Of a stretch of DNA of 64,000 nt, positions 43,568 through 52,552 are shown piece by piece. The translations under genes and the position numbers were made by a program. The DNA comes from Ruegeria_B marisflavi. GTDB lineage: Bacteria > Pseudomonadota > Alphaproteobacteria > Rhodobacterales > Rhodobacteraceae. Where the stretch lies: assembly GCF_025673445.1 (NCBI RefSeq), contig NZ_JAOVQN010000019.1, forward strand, positions 41,267-105,266, in the 5' to 3' direction. Within the stretch, counting starts at the first letter, position 1. Every line of letters begins with the position of its first letter. A model generated the notes under the pieces. That model was not told the DNA's origin and searched no databases. It saw only the letters and a program-made list of their open reading frames with translations.

Positions 43568-44491
43568 CTAGTCGTAGGGCCAGAGCCCCTGCCCCAGCGC
43601 CTCGATGGCGACGGTGATCCGTTCGAAACTGTCCTGCGCGCGCGTGACCGAGCCGCGGGCACGCAGGTAACCGTGGATCAGCCCTTCTTCGTTGATCCAG
43701 GCGGCGCGGCCACCGGCGGATGTGATCGCCTCGCAATACATCCGCCCGTCATCGCGCAGCGGATCGCAATCGGCGGTGATGACCACGGTGGGCGGCAGGT
43801 TCGCAAAATCGTTGTCGGACAGGGGCGCCCAGGTCGGATCGCCCGCCGGACGGGGACCATCGAAGCGGATGCCCTGATAGAATTCCACATCCGCGGCGGT
43901 CAGCATCGGCGCCTCGGCGTGTTCAGCGTAAGACGGCGCCTCGCCACTGGCGGCCAGGACCGGATAGATCAGTACCTGCCCCAGGATGGATTTCGACCGG
44001 CCGCGCACCGCATGCGCGACCGCCGCCATCAGATTGCCGCCAGCACTGTCCCCGGCCAGCACGATGGGGTCGCGAAACTCGGCCTCGGCCCATTCCACCG
44101 CTGTCCGGCAATCGTTGAACTGGACCGGGTGGCAATGCTCGGGGCAAAGCCGGTAATCGACAGCAACCACGCGATATCCTGTCTGGGCGCAGATCTCGGC
44201 GCAGACATCGTCATGACTGTCGAGACCGCCCAGGATGAACCCGCCGCCATGGGCATAGACAACGGTGCGCGTGGGATGCCCCGCCCAATAGACGCGGACC
44301 GGCACGCCGTTTGCGTCCCGGTCCTCGGTTTCGACCCGATCCGGCCGCCCCCGGTAAAAGGCGCGGCACATGCTGTCATAGACCCGCCTCTGCCCTTCGA
44401 TGTCCAGCGTGACGGCATCGTCGGGATAGCTCTCGGCGGTTTGCCGGATGAACGCCCAGGTTTCCGCGTCGATCAGCCGGCTGTAATCCAT
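43568..44491 (-). CDS. Alpha/beta-hydrolase fold esterase (HSL-like)
   Basis: The start MDYSRLIDAETW is preferred because GGGGAA lies 7 nt upstream; an earlier Met lies inside the preceding gene. The 307-residue protein has the HSL-type motif HGGG (VVYAHGGGFILGG) and nucleophile GDSAGG (VLAGDSAGGNL), with the Asp and His region near the C-terminus (ADCDPLRDDG, EEGLIHGYL). It cleaves short-chain esters. It follows the acyl-CoA synthetase gene by 11 nt and precedes RidA in the same direction. Confidence 0.92.
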   Translation of the reverse strand: MDYSRLIDAETWAFIRQTAESYPDDAVTLDIEGQRRVYDSMCRAFYRGRPDRVETEDRDANGVPVRVYWAGHPTRTVVYAHGGGFILGGLDSHDDVCAEICAQTGYRVVAVDYRLCPEHCHPVQFNDCRTAVEWAEAEFRDPIVLAGDSAGGNLMAAVAHAVRGRSKSILGQVLIYPVLAASGEAPSYAEHAEAPMLTAADVEFYQGIRFDGPRPAGDPTWAPLSDNDFANLPPTVVITADCDPLRDDGRMYCEAITSAGGRAAWINEEGLIHGYLRARGSVTRAQDSFERITVAIEALGQGLWPYD

Positions 44492-44502
44492 ATGTTCCCC
44501 GT

Positions 44503-46392
44503 TCAGGCTGCCCATTCCCAGGGTCGCGTATAGGCGCCCAGGACCTTTGCCACATCCTGTTCCGAGCTTCCCTTGGCGTCAAGCTGCGCAACAAGGCCGC
44601 GCTTCTTGTCGTCGATGACAGACACCACGCGGGCCGCGACCCCTGCGTCGGCCAGAGCACCGTTATAGACCCGGGTGATGGCATTCTTGCGCAGGTCGGG
44701 CTTGAACACCTTGCCCACCGCCGTCTTGGGCAGTTCCGGCAGGATGGTCATGTGCTTGGGATGCGCGGCGCGCTCGTGGACATGCACCTTGCAGTATTCC
44801 AGCAACTCGGCCTCGGTCGCGGTGGCACCGCCCACCAGCTCGACAAAGGCGCAGGGCACCTCGCCCGCATGGGCATCGGGCTGGCCGATGGCTCCGGCAA
44901 AGGCCACCGCCGGATGACCCAAGAGCGCCTCTTCGATCTCGGCAGGGTCGATATTGTGGCCGCCACGAATGATCAGGTCCTTGGCCCGGCCGGTGATCCA
45001 GAGATAGCCGTCCGCATCGAACCTGCCCAGATCGCCGGTGCGCAGATGGGTGCCGTAGTAGAAGAGGTCCTTGTTCTTGTCCTCTTCGGTATAGGTATGA
45101 CCGGCATAGACGCCGGGGTTCGAAATGCAGATCTCGCCGATCTCATCCACCGCGCATTCCGCCGGGCCGTCGGGCGTGCCCTTGATGATCTTGACGTCGG
45201 TATAGGGGAACGGGATGCCGATCGAGCCGATCTTCTTTTCACCGTCGACCGGGTTGCAGGACACCAGACAGGTCGCCTCGGTCAAGCCGTAACCTTCGAC
45301 GATGGTGACGCCGGTCGCTTCCTCGAACCGGCGGAACAGTTCCACCGGCAAGGGGGCCGAGCCCGAAAACGCGGTCTTGACCGACGAGATATCGGCATCG
45401 ACCGGGCGCTGCATCTTGGCCGAGATAGCGGTCGGCACGGTGATGATAAAGGTCACCTTCCAGCGCTCGATCAGTTTCCAGAAATTGTCGAACACCCCGT
45501 CGCCGCGATAGCCAGCAGGCGTCGGGAACACCACATGCGCGCCCGACGAGATCGCCGCCATCATGATGACGTGGCAGGCGAACACATGGAACAGCGGCAG
45601 CGGACACATGATGGTGTCCTGTTCGGTAAAGAGCAGCGTGTGCCCCAGCCAGCCATTGTAGATCAGGCCAGAATACTTGTGCTGGGCAACCTTGGGCATG
45701 CCGGTGGTGCCGCCGGTATGGAAATAGCAGGCCACACGGTCATGGGTCGCGTCCGCAAACTGCAACTCGGTCGGCTGCTTCTTCAACTCCCTGTTGAAGT
45801 TCAGATAATCGGCATGGGCCAGGTGCTCCTTGTCCGCCATCTTGGGGCGTACCAGCGGCACGATCCAGGATTTCGGCGGCGTCAGGTAGCGGTTCAGATC
45901 GACCTCGAGTACTGTGGTCACATGCGGCGCGTGGCGCACCGCCTCGGCCACTTTTTGCGCGATATCAGTCTTGGGGAAGGGTCTGAGCGTGACCACCACC
46001 TTGGCATTGGTCTCGCGCAGAATCGCGGCGATCTGCTCGGGCTCCAAGAGCGGGTTGATCGGGTTCGCGATGCCAGCGATCGCGCCACCCAGCAGGGTGA
46101 TCAGCGTCTCGTTGGTGTTGGGCAGCACATAGGCCACGACATCCTTTTCCCCGACGCCCAACTTGCGGAACAGGTTGGCCGCCTGGTTTGTCTTGGCCAG
46201 AAGTTCTGACCAGGACAAAGATTCCGCCTTGTCGGTCGGGCCGGACAAAAGCTGGTAGCTTATCGCGCTCCGGTTCGGGAATTTTCCGGCTGTCCGCGAC
46301 AGAAGCTGGTGCAGTGTCACCGGGACATCCCGGTCCTCCCACGGCATTTCGTTTTCAAGACGCGCGCGATCTTCGAGCCCGGCAAACGGCAT
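44503..46392 (-). CDS. Acyl-CoA synthetase (AMP-forming)
   Basis: The 629-residue ANL-superfamily enzyme shows the phosphate loop ACYFHTGGTTGMPK (about 220-233), VEGYGLTEATC, TGDLGRFDADGYLWITGRAKDLIIRGGHNIDPAEIE, and the catalytic Lys region KTAVGKVFKPDLRK. It activates a carboxylic acid (fatty or aromatic) with ATP and CoA. A GGGAGGAA site precedes the ATG. The adjacent esterase could release the acid it activates. Confidence 0.95.
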   Translation of the reverse strand: MPFAGLEDRARLENEMPWEDRDVPVTLHQLLSRTAGKFPNRSAISYQLLSGPTDKAESLSWSELLAKTNQAANLFRKLGVGEKDVVAYVLPNTNETLITLLGGAIAGIANPINPLLEPEQIAAILRETNAKVVVTLRPFPKTDIAQKVAEAVRHAPHVTTVLEVDLNRYLTPPKSWIVPLVRPKMADKEHLAHADYLNFNRELKKQPTELQFADATHDRVACYFHTGGTTGMPKVAQHKYSGLIYNGWLGHTLLFTEQDTIMCPLPLFHVFACHVIMMAAISSGAHVVFPTPAGYRGDGVFDNFWKLIERWKVTFIITVPTAISAKMQRPVDADISSVKTAFSGSAPLPVELFRRFEEATGVTIVEGYGLTEATCLVSCNPVDGEKKIGSIGIPFPYTDVKIIKGTPDGPAECAVDEIGEICISNPGVYAGHTYTEEDKNKDLFYYGTHLRTGDLGRFDADGYLWITGRAKDLIIRGGHNIDPAEIEEALLGHPAVAFAGAIGQPDAHAGEVPCAFVELVGGATATEAELLEYCKVHVHERAAHPKHMTILPELPKTAVGKVFKPDLRKNAITRVYNGALADAGVAARVVSVIDDKKRGLVAQLDAKGSSEQDVAKVLGAYTRPWEWAA

Positions 46393-46552
46393 TTGCGTTC
46401 CTCCCCTGCGCCCGTTGTCCGGGCCATTCCATCCTTAATCCCAAGATGCTTAGAAACGCCTCTCGGTGCAAGGAGGCGCATAGAGGTAACACAGATGTAA
46501 AACCCGCGTGACGTCGCGATAAAAGGTCAAGTGACGCTGCGGCGCGACAGGG

Positions 46553-48352
46553 TTACTCAGCGGCAAGCCCATCAGTGAACTGGAGCCGCGCCAGCCGGGC
46601 ATATAGCCCGCCGCCCGCGACCAGTTCGTCATGGGTGCCCTGGGCGACGATGCGACCCACCTCGAGAACCACAATACGGTCGGCCTTTTTCACCGTCGCA
46701 AGGCGATGCGCCACGATCAGCGTGGTACGGTCGGCGCTCAGCCGTTCCACCGCCTGCTGTACCGCGCGCTCGCTTTCGGCATCCAGCGCCGAGGTCGCCT
46801 CGTCCAGGAGCAGCACCGGCGCGTCTCGCAGGATGGCGCGGGCGATGGCGATGCGCTGTTTCTGACCGCCCGACAGCATCACGCCGCGTTCACCCACGAA
46901 ACTGTCATAGCCTTCGGGCAGCGCCGCGATGAAGTCATGCGCGGCGGCGGCGCGGGCGGCGTCTTCGACCTCGGCATCGCTGGCCGAGGGGCGGCCAAAG
47001 CGGATGTTCTCGCGCGCCGAGGCGGCGAAGATCACCGGATCCTGCGGCACCAGCGCGATATGGCGCCGGAAATCGGCGCGTGACAGCGCGGTCAGGTCCT
47101 GCCCATCCAGCAGCACCCGGCCCGATTGCGGGTCATAGAACCGCTGGATCAGCTGGATCACCGTGGTCTTGCCTGCGCCCGAGGGGCCGACAAAGGCCAC
47201 CGTCTCGCCCGGCTGAACGGTCAGGCTCATGCCGTCAAGCGCCACCTGATCGGGCCGCGCCGGATAGCGGAAGCTCACATTTTCAAAGGTGATTTCGCCC
47301 CGCACCGGCAGTGCCAGCGTCGTCGGGGCCGCGGGATCATTCACCGTATCGTCGGTATTAAGCAGTTCCACCAACCGCTCGGTCGCGCCTGCGGCGCGTT
47401 GCAGTTCACTCCAGATCTCGGACAGCGCCGCCACCGCGCCCGCCATGATCACCGAATAGATCACGAACTGGATCAGAGTGCCCTCGGTCATGAGGCCCGC
47501 ACGCACGTCGTTGGCCCCCATCCACAATACGCCCACAATGCCCGAGAACACGAGGAAGATGACGATCACCGTCAGAACCGCCCGCGTGGTGATGCGGCGG
47601 CGCGAGACGTCATAAGCGGTTTCGGTCACCTGCGCAAAGGCCGCGCGACTGGCGGTTTCGTTGGTATAGGATTGCACGGTCTGTACCGCGCCCAGCGCCT
47701 CGCCCGCGTTGCCCGAACTGGCGGCGATCCAGTCCTGGTTCTCGCGGCTGATGGAGCGCAGGCGGCGGCCTAGCACCAGGATCGGGACCAACACCAGTGG
47801 TATTATCAAAAGGACCATCGCCGTCAGCTTGGCCGAGGTCAGCAACATGAGGACAAGGCCACCGACGAACATCAGCAGGTTGCGCAACGCTATCGATGCG
47901 GACGAACCAAGAACCGACTGGATCAGAGTGGTATCGGTGGTGATCCGGCTCAGCACCTCGCCGATCATGATGCGCTCGAAGAACTCGGGGCTCATGCCGA
48001 TGACGCGGTCAAACACCGCCTTGCGGATATCGGCGACCACGCGTTCGCCTAGCCGGGTGACAAGCGTGTAGCGCAGCCCGGTGCCCAGCGCCAGCACAGC
48101 AGCGATACCAAGCGCGGCCATGAAGTAGACATCCAGCATATCACCGTTTTCAATACGGAAATTGTCCACCACCCGACGCACCGCCAAAGGCAGGACCAGC
48201 GATGTCGTGGCGGTCAGGACAAGCGCCGCCAACGCGCCGAACATCAGCGCCTTGTAGGGCGCGATGAACGGCCAGAGCGAGGCCAGCACCCCCACTTTGC
48301 GCGAGGTTGCGCGCTGTTCGGTCGCGCCGGGAGCCGGATTTGATCGTGCCAT
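46553..48352 (-). CDS. ABC transporter ATP-binding/permease fusion (exporter, MsbA/LmrA type)
   Basis: The start MARSNPAPGATE (599 residues) is tentative; a Met at 48391 is in frame too. Six membrane helices occupy about 20-310 (LVLTATTSLVLPLAVRRVVDNF, then FVGGLVLMLLTSAKL), with the ATPase from about 340: GPSGAGKTT (Walker A), LSGGQKQRIAIARAILR (signature), LLLDEATSALDAES (Walker B), and VAHRLATVKKAD (H-loop). A half-size exporter that works as a dimer. Substrate unknown, lipid or drug for the family. A TTGACCGTTTTGTAC direct repeat lies upstream. Confidence 0.93.
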   Translation of the reverse strand: MARSNPAPGATEQRATSRKVGVLASLWPFIAPYKALMFGALAALVLTATTSLVLPLAVRRVVDNFRIENGDMLDVYFMAALGIAAVLALGTGLRYTLVTRLGERVVADIRKAVFDRVIGMSPEFFERIMIGEVLSRITTDTTLIQSVLGSSASIALRNLLMFVGGLVLMLLTSAKLTAMVLLIIPLVLVPILVLGRRLRSISRENQDWIAASSGNAGEALGAVQTVQSYTNETASRAAFAQVTETAYDVSRRRITTRAVLTVIVIFLVFSGIVGVLWMGANDVRAGLMTEGTLIQFVIYSVIMAGAVAALSEIWSELQRAAGATERLVELLNTDDTVNDPAAPTTLALPVRGEITFENVSFRYPARPDQVALDGMSLTVQPGETVAFVGPSGAGKTTVIQLIQRFYDPQSGRVLLDGQDLTALSRADFRRHIALVPQDPVIFAASARENIRFGRPSASDAEVEDAARAAAAHDFIAALPEGYDSFVGERGVMLSGGQKQRIAIARAILRDAPVLLLDEATSALDAESERAVQQAVERLSADRTTLIVAHRLATVKKADRIVVLEVGRIVAQGTHDELVAGGGLYARLARLQFTDGLAAE

Positions 48353-48512
48353 TCGGTGTGCCGTCCTGCCTGTGCGTCTGTCTTCCCGCATCGGCGGGTC
48401 TAGGCTCAGCTTCTTGGCCTCGTCCAAGCCCGGGGTCAAGCAATCAACGCGCGAAAGGCGGAATTGACGCAAGTTTCCCAGCCTCATCAGGGATCAAACC
48501 GCAACCGGCGAA

Positions 48513-48559
48513 TTGACCGTTTTGTACCCGCAGCGGACCTTCGTTTGACCGTTTTGTAC
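48513..48559. promoter_or_regulatory. 15-bp direct repeat upstream of the ABC exporter
   Basis: TTGACCGTTTTGTAC occurs at 48513-48527 and 48545-48559, separated by 17 bp (start-to-start 32 bp, three helix turns). Exact 15-bp copies on the same face of the helix suggest a regulator site. It lies about 160 bp upstream of the exporter start codon in the 48353-48751 gap, which holds no gene I can support. Confidence 0.5.
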
Positions 48560-48751
48560 AGTGAAATACGTGGTTCCTTTGATACCGACGAGCGGGCCCG
48601 ACCGGACCAGACCCACCGTTCCTCCGCCCAGATTTCCATGGTTTGACTTACGCCAGTCGCGGCGATGCCCACACGGAATGTTTCGCCCGCTTGGTGTACT
48701 CGGAAAGGTGCACCGGACGAGTTTAGCGGCAAAATGGCGGAAAGGGTTCTC

Positions 48752-48795
48752 TGGAGCGGGCGACGGGAATCGAACCCGTATCTCTTGCTTGGAAG
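48752..48795 (-). other. Duplicate 3' half of tRNA-Gly (att-like site)
   Basis: The 44 bp are identical to the 3' half (anticodon through CCA) of the intact tRNA-Gly at 48890-48963, in the same orientation. The copies lie 138 bp apart. The DNA between them (48796-48889) is AT-rich, unlike the flanks. Such a copy is what tRNA-targeted integration leaves at the far end of an element; here most of the element would be gone. Confidence 0.75.
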
Positions 48796-48889
48796 ACTAC
48801 AGTTTAAATCCAGAAAAAAGTCTATTTATCAATAATATAGAAGATAAAGGTTGGACAAATTGTAGGTAATGTGTCGGAAAAGAATTTTT

Positions 48890-48963
48890 GGAGCGGGCGA
48901 CGGGAATCGAACCCGTATCTCTTGCTTGGAAGGCAAGGGTCTTACCATTACACAACGCCCGCT
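48890..48963 (-). tRNA. tRNA-Gly (anticodon UCC), CCA encoded
   Basis: On the minus strand the 74 nt fold as a tRNA: acceptor GCGGGCG/CGCCCGC, anticodon stem CUUGC/GCAAG with loop CUUCCAA (anticodon UCC), T stem ACGGG/CCCGU with loop UUCGAUU, and a genomically encoded CCA end. Codons read GGA (and GGG by wobble). It is intact, unlike the fragment at 48752. Confidence 0.95.
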
Positions 48964-49220
48964 CGACGCTCACCGGTACTATTCCATTGAATTTCGGGCG
49001 TCAAGTTAGGAACGACAAACTCCCTGAAGGCTTCGAAAAGACTTGTATGTCCTTGACCGAAAAGCGCCAGAGTCAAACGGGCATCCAACGAAGCTTCGAG
49101 CCCCCTGCCCCGCTCCGGGGTACCAAGCCGACACCTACCTTAAATCTCATTTCTCTTTGTGCTGTCATTCGCACCGTTTGGAGACTGGACAGAGTCACTC
49201 GTCTCTGGCGCAATGGCGGC

Positions 49221-50012
49221 ATGCGTCACCTGTTTGCACTCTGTTTTGCCCTCTGCGCCTTGCCTTTGGCGGCACAGCAGATGGTCGAAGTCGATGTCGA
49301 GCTGGTCCTCGCTGTAGACGTTTCCCGTTCCATGACACCCGACGAGCTGGACATTCAGCGCCGTGGCTACGCGGCCGCCCTCTCCAGCGATGTGGTCTAC
49401 GGGGCAATTCGTGGCGGCATGATTGGCAATATTGCGGTTACATACGTGGAATGGGCCGGAGAAAGTTCTCAAACCGTGGTTGTGCCCTGGACCCTGATCG
49501 ACAGTCGCGAAGCCGTCGAAGAGTTCGCACGCCGTCTGACGGCCTGGAGCAGCCCGGGGATGCGCCGCACCTCGATATCCGGCGCACTGCTGTACAGCGC
49601 GGATATGTTCGAAGCCAATCGCTTCACCGGCCTGCGCCGGGTGATCGACATCAGCGGCGACGGTCCCAACAACCAAGGTCCACCCGTTACTCAAGCGCGC
49701 GATCGGGTCCTTTCGAAGGGCATCACCATCAATGGCTTGCCCCTGATGACACAGGACGAAATGTCCTCGACCTGGGGCATTCCCGACCTTGATGTCTATT
49801 ACACCAACTGCGTTGTGGGCGGTCCGGGCGCGTTCGTCGTTCCCGTATTCAGCTGGGATCAATTCGCTGCGGCCGTGCGCCGCAAACTGGTTCTCGAAAT
49901 TGCCGGGCAAGCCCAGCGCCCCGAAGCGACGATCCGAAAGGCGCAGGCCTATGATTGCCTCATCGGAGAGAAGGTGTGGCAGCGCAACCGCAGATACTTT
50001 GACCTGCCCTAG
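49221..50012 (+). CDS. DUF1194 (von Willebrand A-like) exported protein
   Basis: The 263-residue protein starts MRHLFALCFALCALPLAAQQ (signal peptide, cleavage after AAA/AQ), then the VWA metal site LVLAVDVSRSMTPDELDIQRRGY (DxSxS) and ISGDGPNNQGPP, as in DUF1194. Such proteins bind divalent metal and protein partners in the periplasm. The start has a weak ribosome site. It begins 257 nt from the tRNA-Gly, a gap where I see nothing else. Confidence 0.9.
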   Translation: MRHLFALCFALCALPLAAQQMVEVDVELVLAVDVSRSMTPDELDIQRRGYAAALSSDVVYGAIRGGMIGNIAVTYVEWAGESSQTVVVPWTLIDSREAVEEFARRLTAWSSPGMRRTSISGALLYSADMFEANRFTGLRRVIDISGDGPNNQGPPVTQARDRVLSKGITINGLPLMTQDEMSSTWGIPDLDVYYTNCVVGGPGAFVVPVFSWDQFAAAVRRKLVLEIAGQAQRPEATIRKAQAYDCLIGEKVWQRNRRYFDLP

Positions 50013-50121
50013 ATTAGGCACCCGGGGTCTGTCCATTACACACCGCCGGGTCAGCGTGTTACCGCAATGATATCAATTTTGTGCGCCCAAGCGCGCGTCT
50101 TTCAGGTAGAGGAGATTTTCA

Positions 50122-50817
50122 ATGACAAAGCCGCAAGCCGTGATCATTGGCGTGGGCGATGGCCTGTCCGCAGCTTTGGTGCGCAATCTCACAGCTGACT
50201 ATGCGCTGACACTGGCTGCCAGAAGCTCCACCAAGATGGCCGTTCTCGCGAGGGAACTGGATGCCCGCATTGTGACGCTGGATGCCACTGATGAAGCCGC
50301 TGTGGCCTCCCTCTTCGACAGTCTTCCGACCCCGCCACGGGTCGTGATCTACAATCCTTCGGCGCGCGTTCGGGGACCGATTTCGGAATTGTCGGCTGAC
50401 GATGTGCGCAAGGCGATCGAGGTCACGGCAATCGGCGCGTTCCTTGCTGGCAAACATGCCGCGCGCCACATGCTGGAAGCGCCCCCTGTCGACGGGGTAC
50501 GCGGGACGATCCTGTTCACAGGCGCATCTGCCGGCGTCAAGGGCTTCCCTCAATCGGCCCCTTTCGCGATGGGCAAGTTCGCCCAACGGGGGCTGGCCGA
50601 GAGCATGGCGCGCGAGCTGCATCCGCAAGGCATCCATGTGGCCTGGGTGAATATCGACGGAGCGATCCTGAACCCCGGGAGAACGGAACCGTTCGACAAG
50701 CCCGGCTCGATGCTGCGGCCCGAAGGCATTGCCCGCACCTATCGACATCTTATCGATCAGGACCGGAGCGCCTGGACCAATGAAGTCGCGGTGCGACCTT
50801 GGGTGGAGACCTTCTAG
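50122..50817 (+). CDS. SDR-family oxidoreductase
   Basis: The 231-residue protein has the SDR layout with a GVGDGLS loop in place of TGxxxGIG (VIIGVGDGLSAALVR), NPSA at the NAG position, FTGASAGVKGF and an altered catalytic segment (SAPFAMGKFAQRGL: Lys kept, Tyr of YxxxK replaced by Phe). A strong GAGGAG precedes the ATG. The lost Tyr suggests altered or lost reductase activity; it could be a structural or regulatory SDR. Confidence 0.85.
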   Translation: MTKPQAVIIGVGDGLSAALVRNLTADYALTLAARSSTKMAVLARELDARIVTLDATDEAAVASLFDSLPTPPRVVIYNPSARVRGPISELSADDVRKAIEVTAIGAFLAGKHAARHMLEAPPVDGVRGTILFTGASAGVKGFPQSAPFAMGKFAQRGLAESMARELHPQGIHVAWVNIDGAILNPGRTEPFDKPGSMLRPEGIARTYRHLIDQDRSAWTNEVAVRPWVETF

Positions 50818-51165
50818 AGAGCCGTTGACACCGCATCCTAGTTCGGTCGACTACCGATGAACTAAGCAAAATCGGTGATCTGTGCTTCTGCGCAACAATT
50901 TGGGAGACGACATTCTTTGCGATGCAAATGCACGGTCACGGATTTCAGCGAGGCACTCTCTAAATCCCCACGAATGGATGGGCCGCGACGATCACGATTG
51001 GGAATGGCGACAAGCTACGAAATCGAACTACTCGTCAAAATTGGAATTCCTTCTGACATCGCCTTGGGCGGTCTTCAAATAGCGAAGCGGGGATCTTTTG
51101 GGCGATGCCGAAAGGCTACGAAACCGCCCTGCCCACCTCAGGCTGGTTTACTTTGCCAGCGCCGG
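50818..51165. other. Intergenic stretch without recognised gene
   Basis: About 350 bp of lower GC, with only short overlapping frames that lack ribosome sites and protein-like composition. I see no repeat or RNA structure I can name. Confidence 0.5.
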
Positions 51166-52308
51166 TCAGAACCGCTGTCCCAGAGAGATATAGAGATAAT
51201 CTTCGCCCTCATCGTTCACGGCAAAATCGAGCGCGTAGTCCAGACCGAACTTCTTGGATAACCTGAACCGCAGGCCGGCTCCAATGGCGGCACCGCCGGC
51301 GGCGTCTGACATTTTACCCAGATCGTCCCCGCCAATCCCGTAGCCGGCGAAGAGAACATAGCCAAACCGGCTCTGGCCAAATCGGTCGCGGTACTCGGCT
51401 TGGATCGAAGCGGAGTAGTCACGGATGTTGTCGGTGGCGGGAAAGCCGCGCATGGCGTCGACCATGCCGACACCGCAGGCATCGAAGAACGGTGCCGACG
51501 CGGAGGCGCCGCAGACCACGCCGCGTGCAGCTATGACAGCGTCATTTTTCAAAGACCAGTATTGCGCCGCGGAGAGGATCGCTTTTGAATACAGCCGATT
51601 TGGTGTCGTGACATTTCCGTCAAACAGCGTTCCCCTGTCACGGGCGTGGAAGAGCGACAGTTTGGTAAGATCACCGGTGGTGGGATAGAACGTATCGTCG
51701 CGCGTGTCCCATTGGAACTTAAGACCGAGAATGCCAACTTCGACACCGAGATCCGGCAGCAGGTTAGGCGGAATAGTTGTCGAGTTAATTGCGATCGTCG
51801 AGTCGAGATAACTCAGTGATCCGGTAACAGAGAATGCAGGCGAAAAATTGTAGCCCAGTTCCAGGTTCGCGACTGTTGCCAACTGGTCGAGTGGCAGGCG
51901 GGATGTGCCCGTTGGCAACGTAACCGGAAGATCGTAATTGAGGCGCGCGTCCCCGTAGACGAGGCCGAGCGTCCAGCGGCCATCGGCAAAATTCACAACG
52001 CCTCCGAACCCGTATCCTTCGCTGCCATTCGAGGATTTCATTTTCGCGGCACCAAAACCGGAGGGCCGCGAGCCTGGAATAGTGAAGAGATAGCCCGCGC
52101 CAAGTGTCAGGCCACTTTCCAGAACCGGGTTGGAGAATGGGATGGGCGCTACGATGAAAGATCCTGCCTTTACTCCGGATTCAGTGCTGACGGCTGCAGA
52201 GATATCTTTGCCTTCGACCCCGGCGACGGAACTGACCTGGGCGATGGCAGTGGTTGTCGCGACTGCAATCCACAGCACAATAAGAGCTAGTTTAGGAAAG
52301 ATGCTCAT
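51166..52308 (-). CDS. BamA/TamA-like outer-membrane beta-barrel protein
   Basis: The start MSIFPKLALIVLWIAVATTTAIAQ gives a signal peptide (24 residues) and 380 residues in all. The mature part is a barrel with alternating strands (LESGLTLGAGYLFTIPG, GILGLKFQWDTRDDTFYPTTG) and the BamA-family segment 'RGF' (MRGFPATDNIRDYSASIQAEYR), ending ISLGQRF with the terminal Phe recognised by the BAM complex. The N-terminal POTRA domains of full BamA are absent, so it is a small Omp85-type protein. Role unknown. Confidence 0.85.
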   Translation of the reverse strand: MSIFPKLALIVLWIAVATTTAIAQVSSVAGVEGKDISAAVSTESGVKAGSFIVAPIPFSNPVLESGLTLGAGYLFTIPGSRPSGFGAAKMKSSNGSEGYGFGGVVNFADGRWTLGLVYGDARLNYDLPVTLPTGTSRLPLDQLATVANLELGYNFSPAFSVTGSLSYLDSTIAINSTTIPPNLLPDLGVEVGILGLKFQWDTRDDTFYPTTGDLTKLSLFHARDRGTLFDGNVTTPNRLYSKAILSAAQYWSLKNDAVIAARGVVCGASASAPFFDACGVGMVDAMRGFPATDNIRDYSASIQAEYRDRFGQSRFGYVLFAGYGIGGDDLGKMSDAAGGAAIGAGLRFRLSKKFGLDYALDFAVNDEGEDYLYISLGQRF

Positions 52309-52420
52309 GCCTGTCTCATGTTCGAAATCCCTGTCCTTGCGCGGCGGCATTTCAGCTGATTTGTATTCAGCATAGCAGATGAGTTATGGTCTCGAAGCCT
52401 TGGAATGGTGCAGCTGGTAG

Positions 52421-52552
52421 TATCTTACAGCCCGGTTGGAAGCTATTGCTGATCCGGGCTGTATCATCGTCAACAAGGCGGTGGCGGACCACGTCAAAGG
52501 AAAAACCGAACTCTACTTTCACCCGTTAGGCTCCAAGCGTCTGAAAATATAG
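52421..52552 (+). pseudogene. Relic of a class III cyclase, C-terminal tail
   Basis: In frame from 52421 to TAG at 52552 the codons read YLTARLEAIADPGC, then VNKAVADHVKGKTELYF and PLGSKRLKI, which matches the end of class III adenylate cyclase domains (VN-AARLEALADPGGICIS... DLGEQRVKNI). There is a stop just upstream and no start, so only the last 43 codons survive. It is opposite to the flanking minus-strand genes. Confidence 0.65.

Noticed and set aside
48487..48732. A short minus-strand frame before the ABC exporter
   Set aside because: No ribosome site, overlaps the repeated operator-like sequence and has no recognisable content.
50875..51261. A 128-codon plus-strand frame between the SDR and the BamA-like gene
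   Set aside because: It overlaps the 3' end of the BamA-like gene, has odd composition and no ribosome site.
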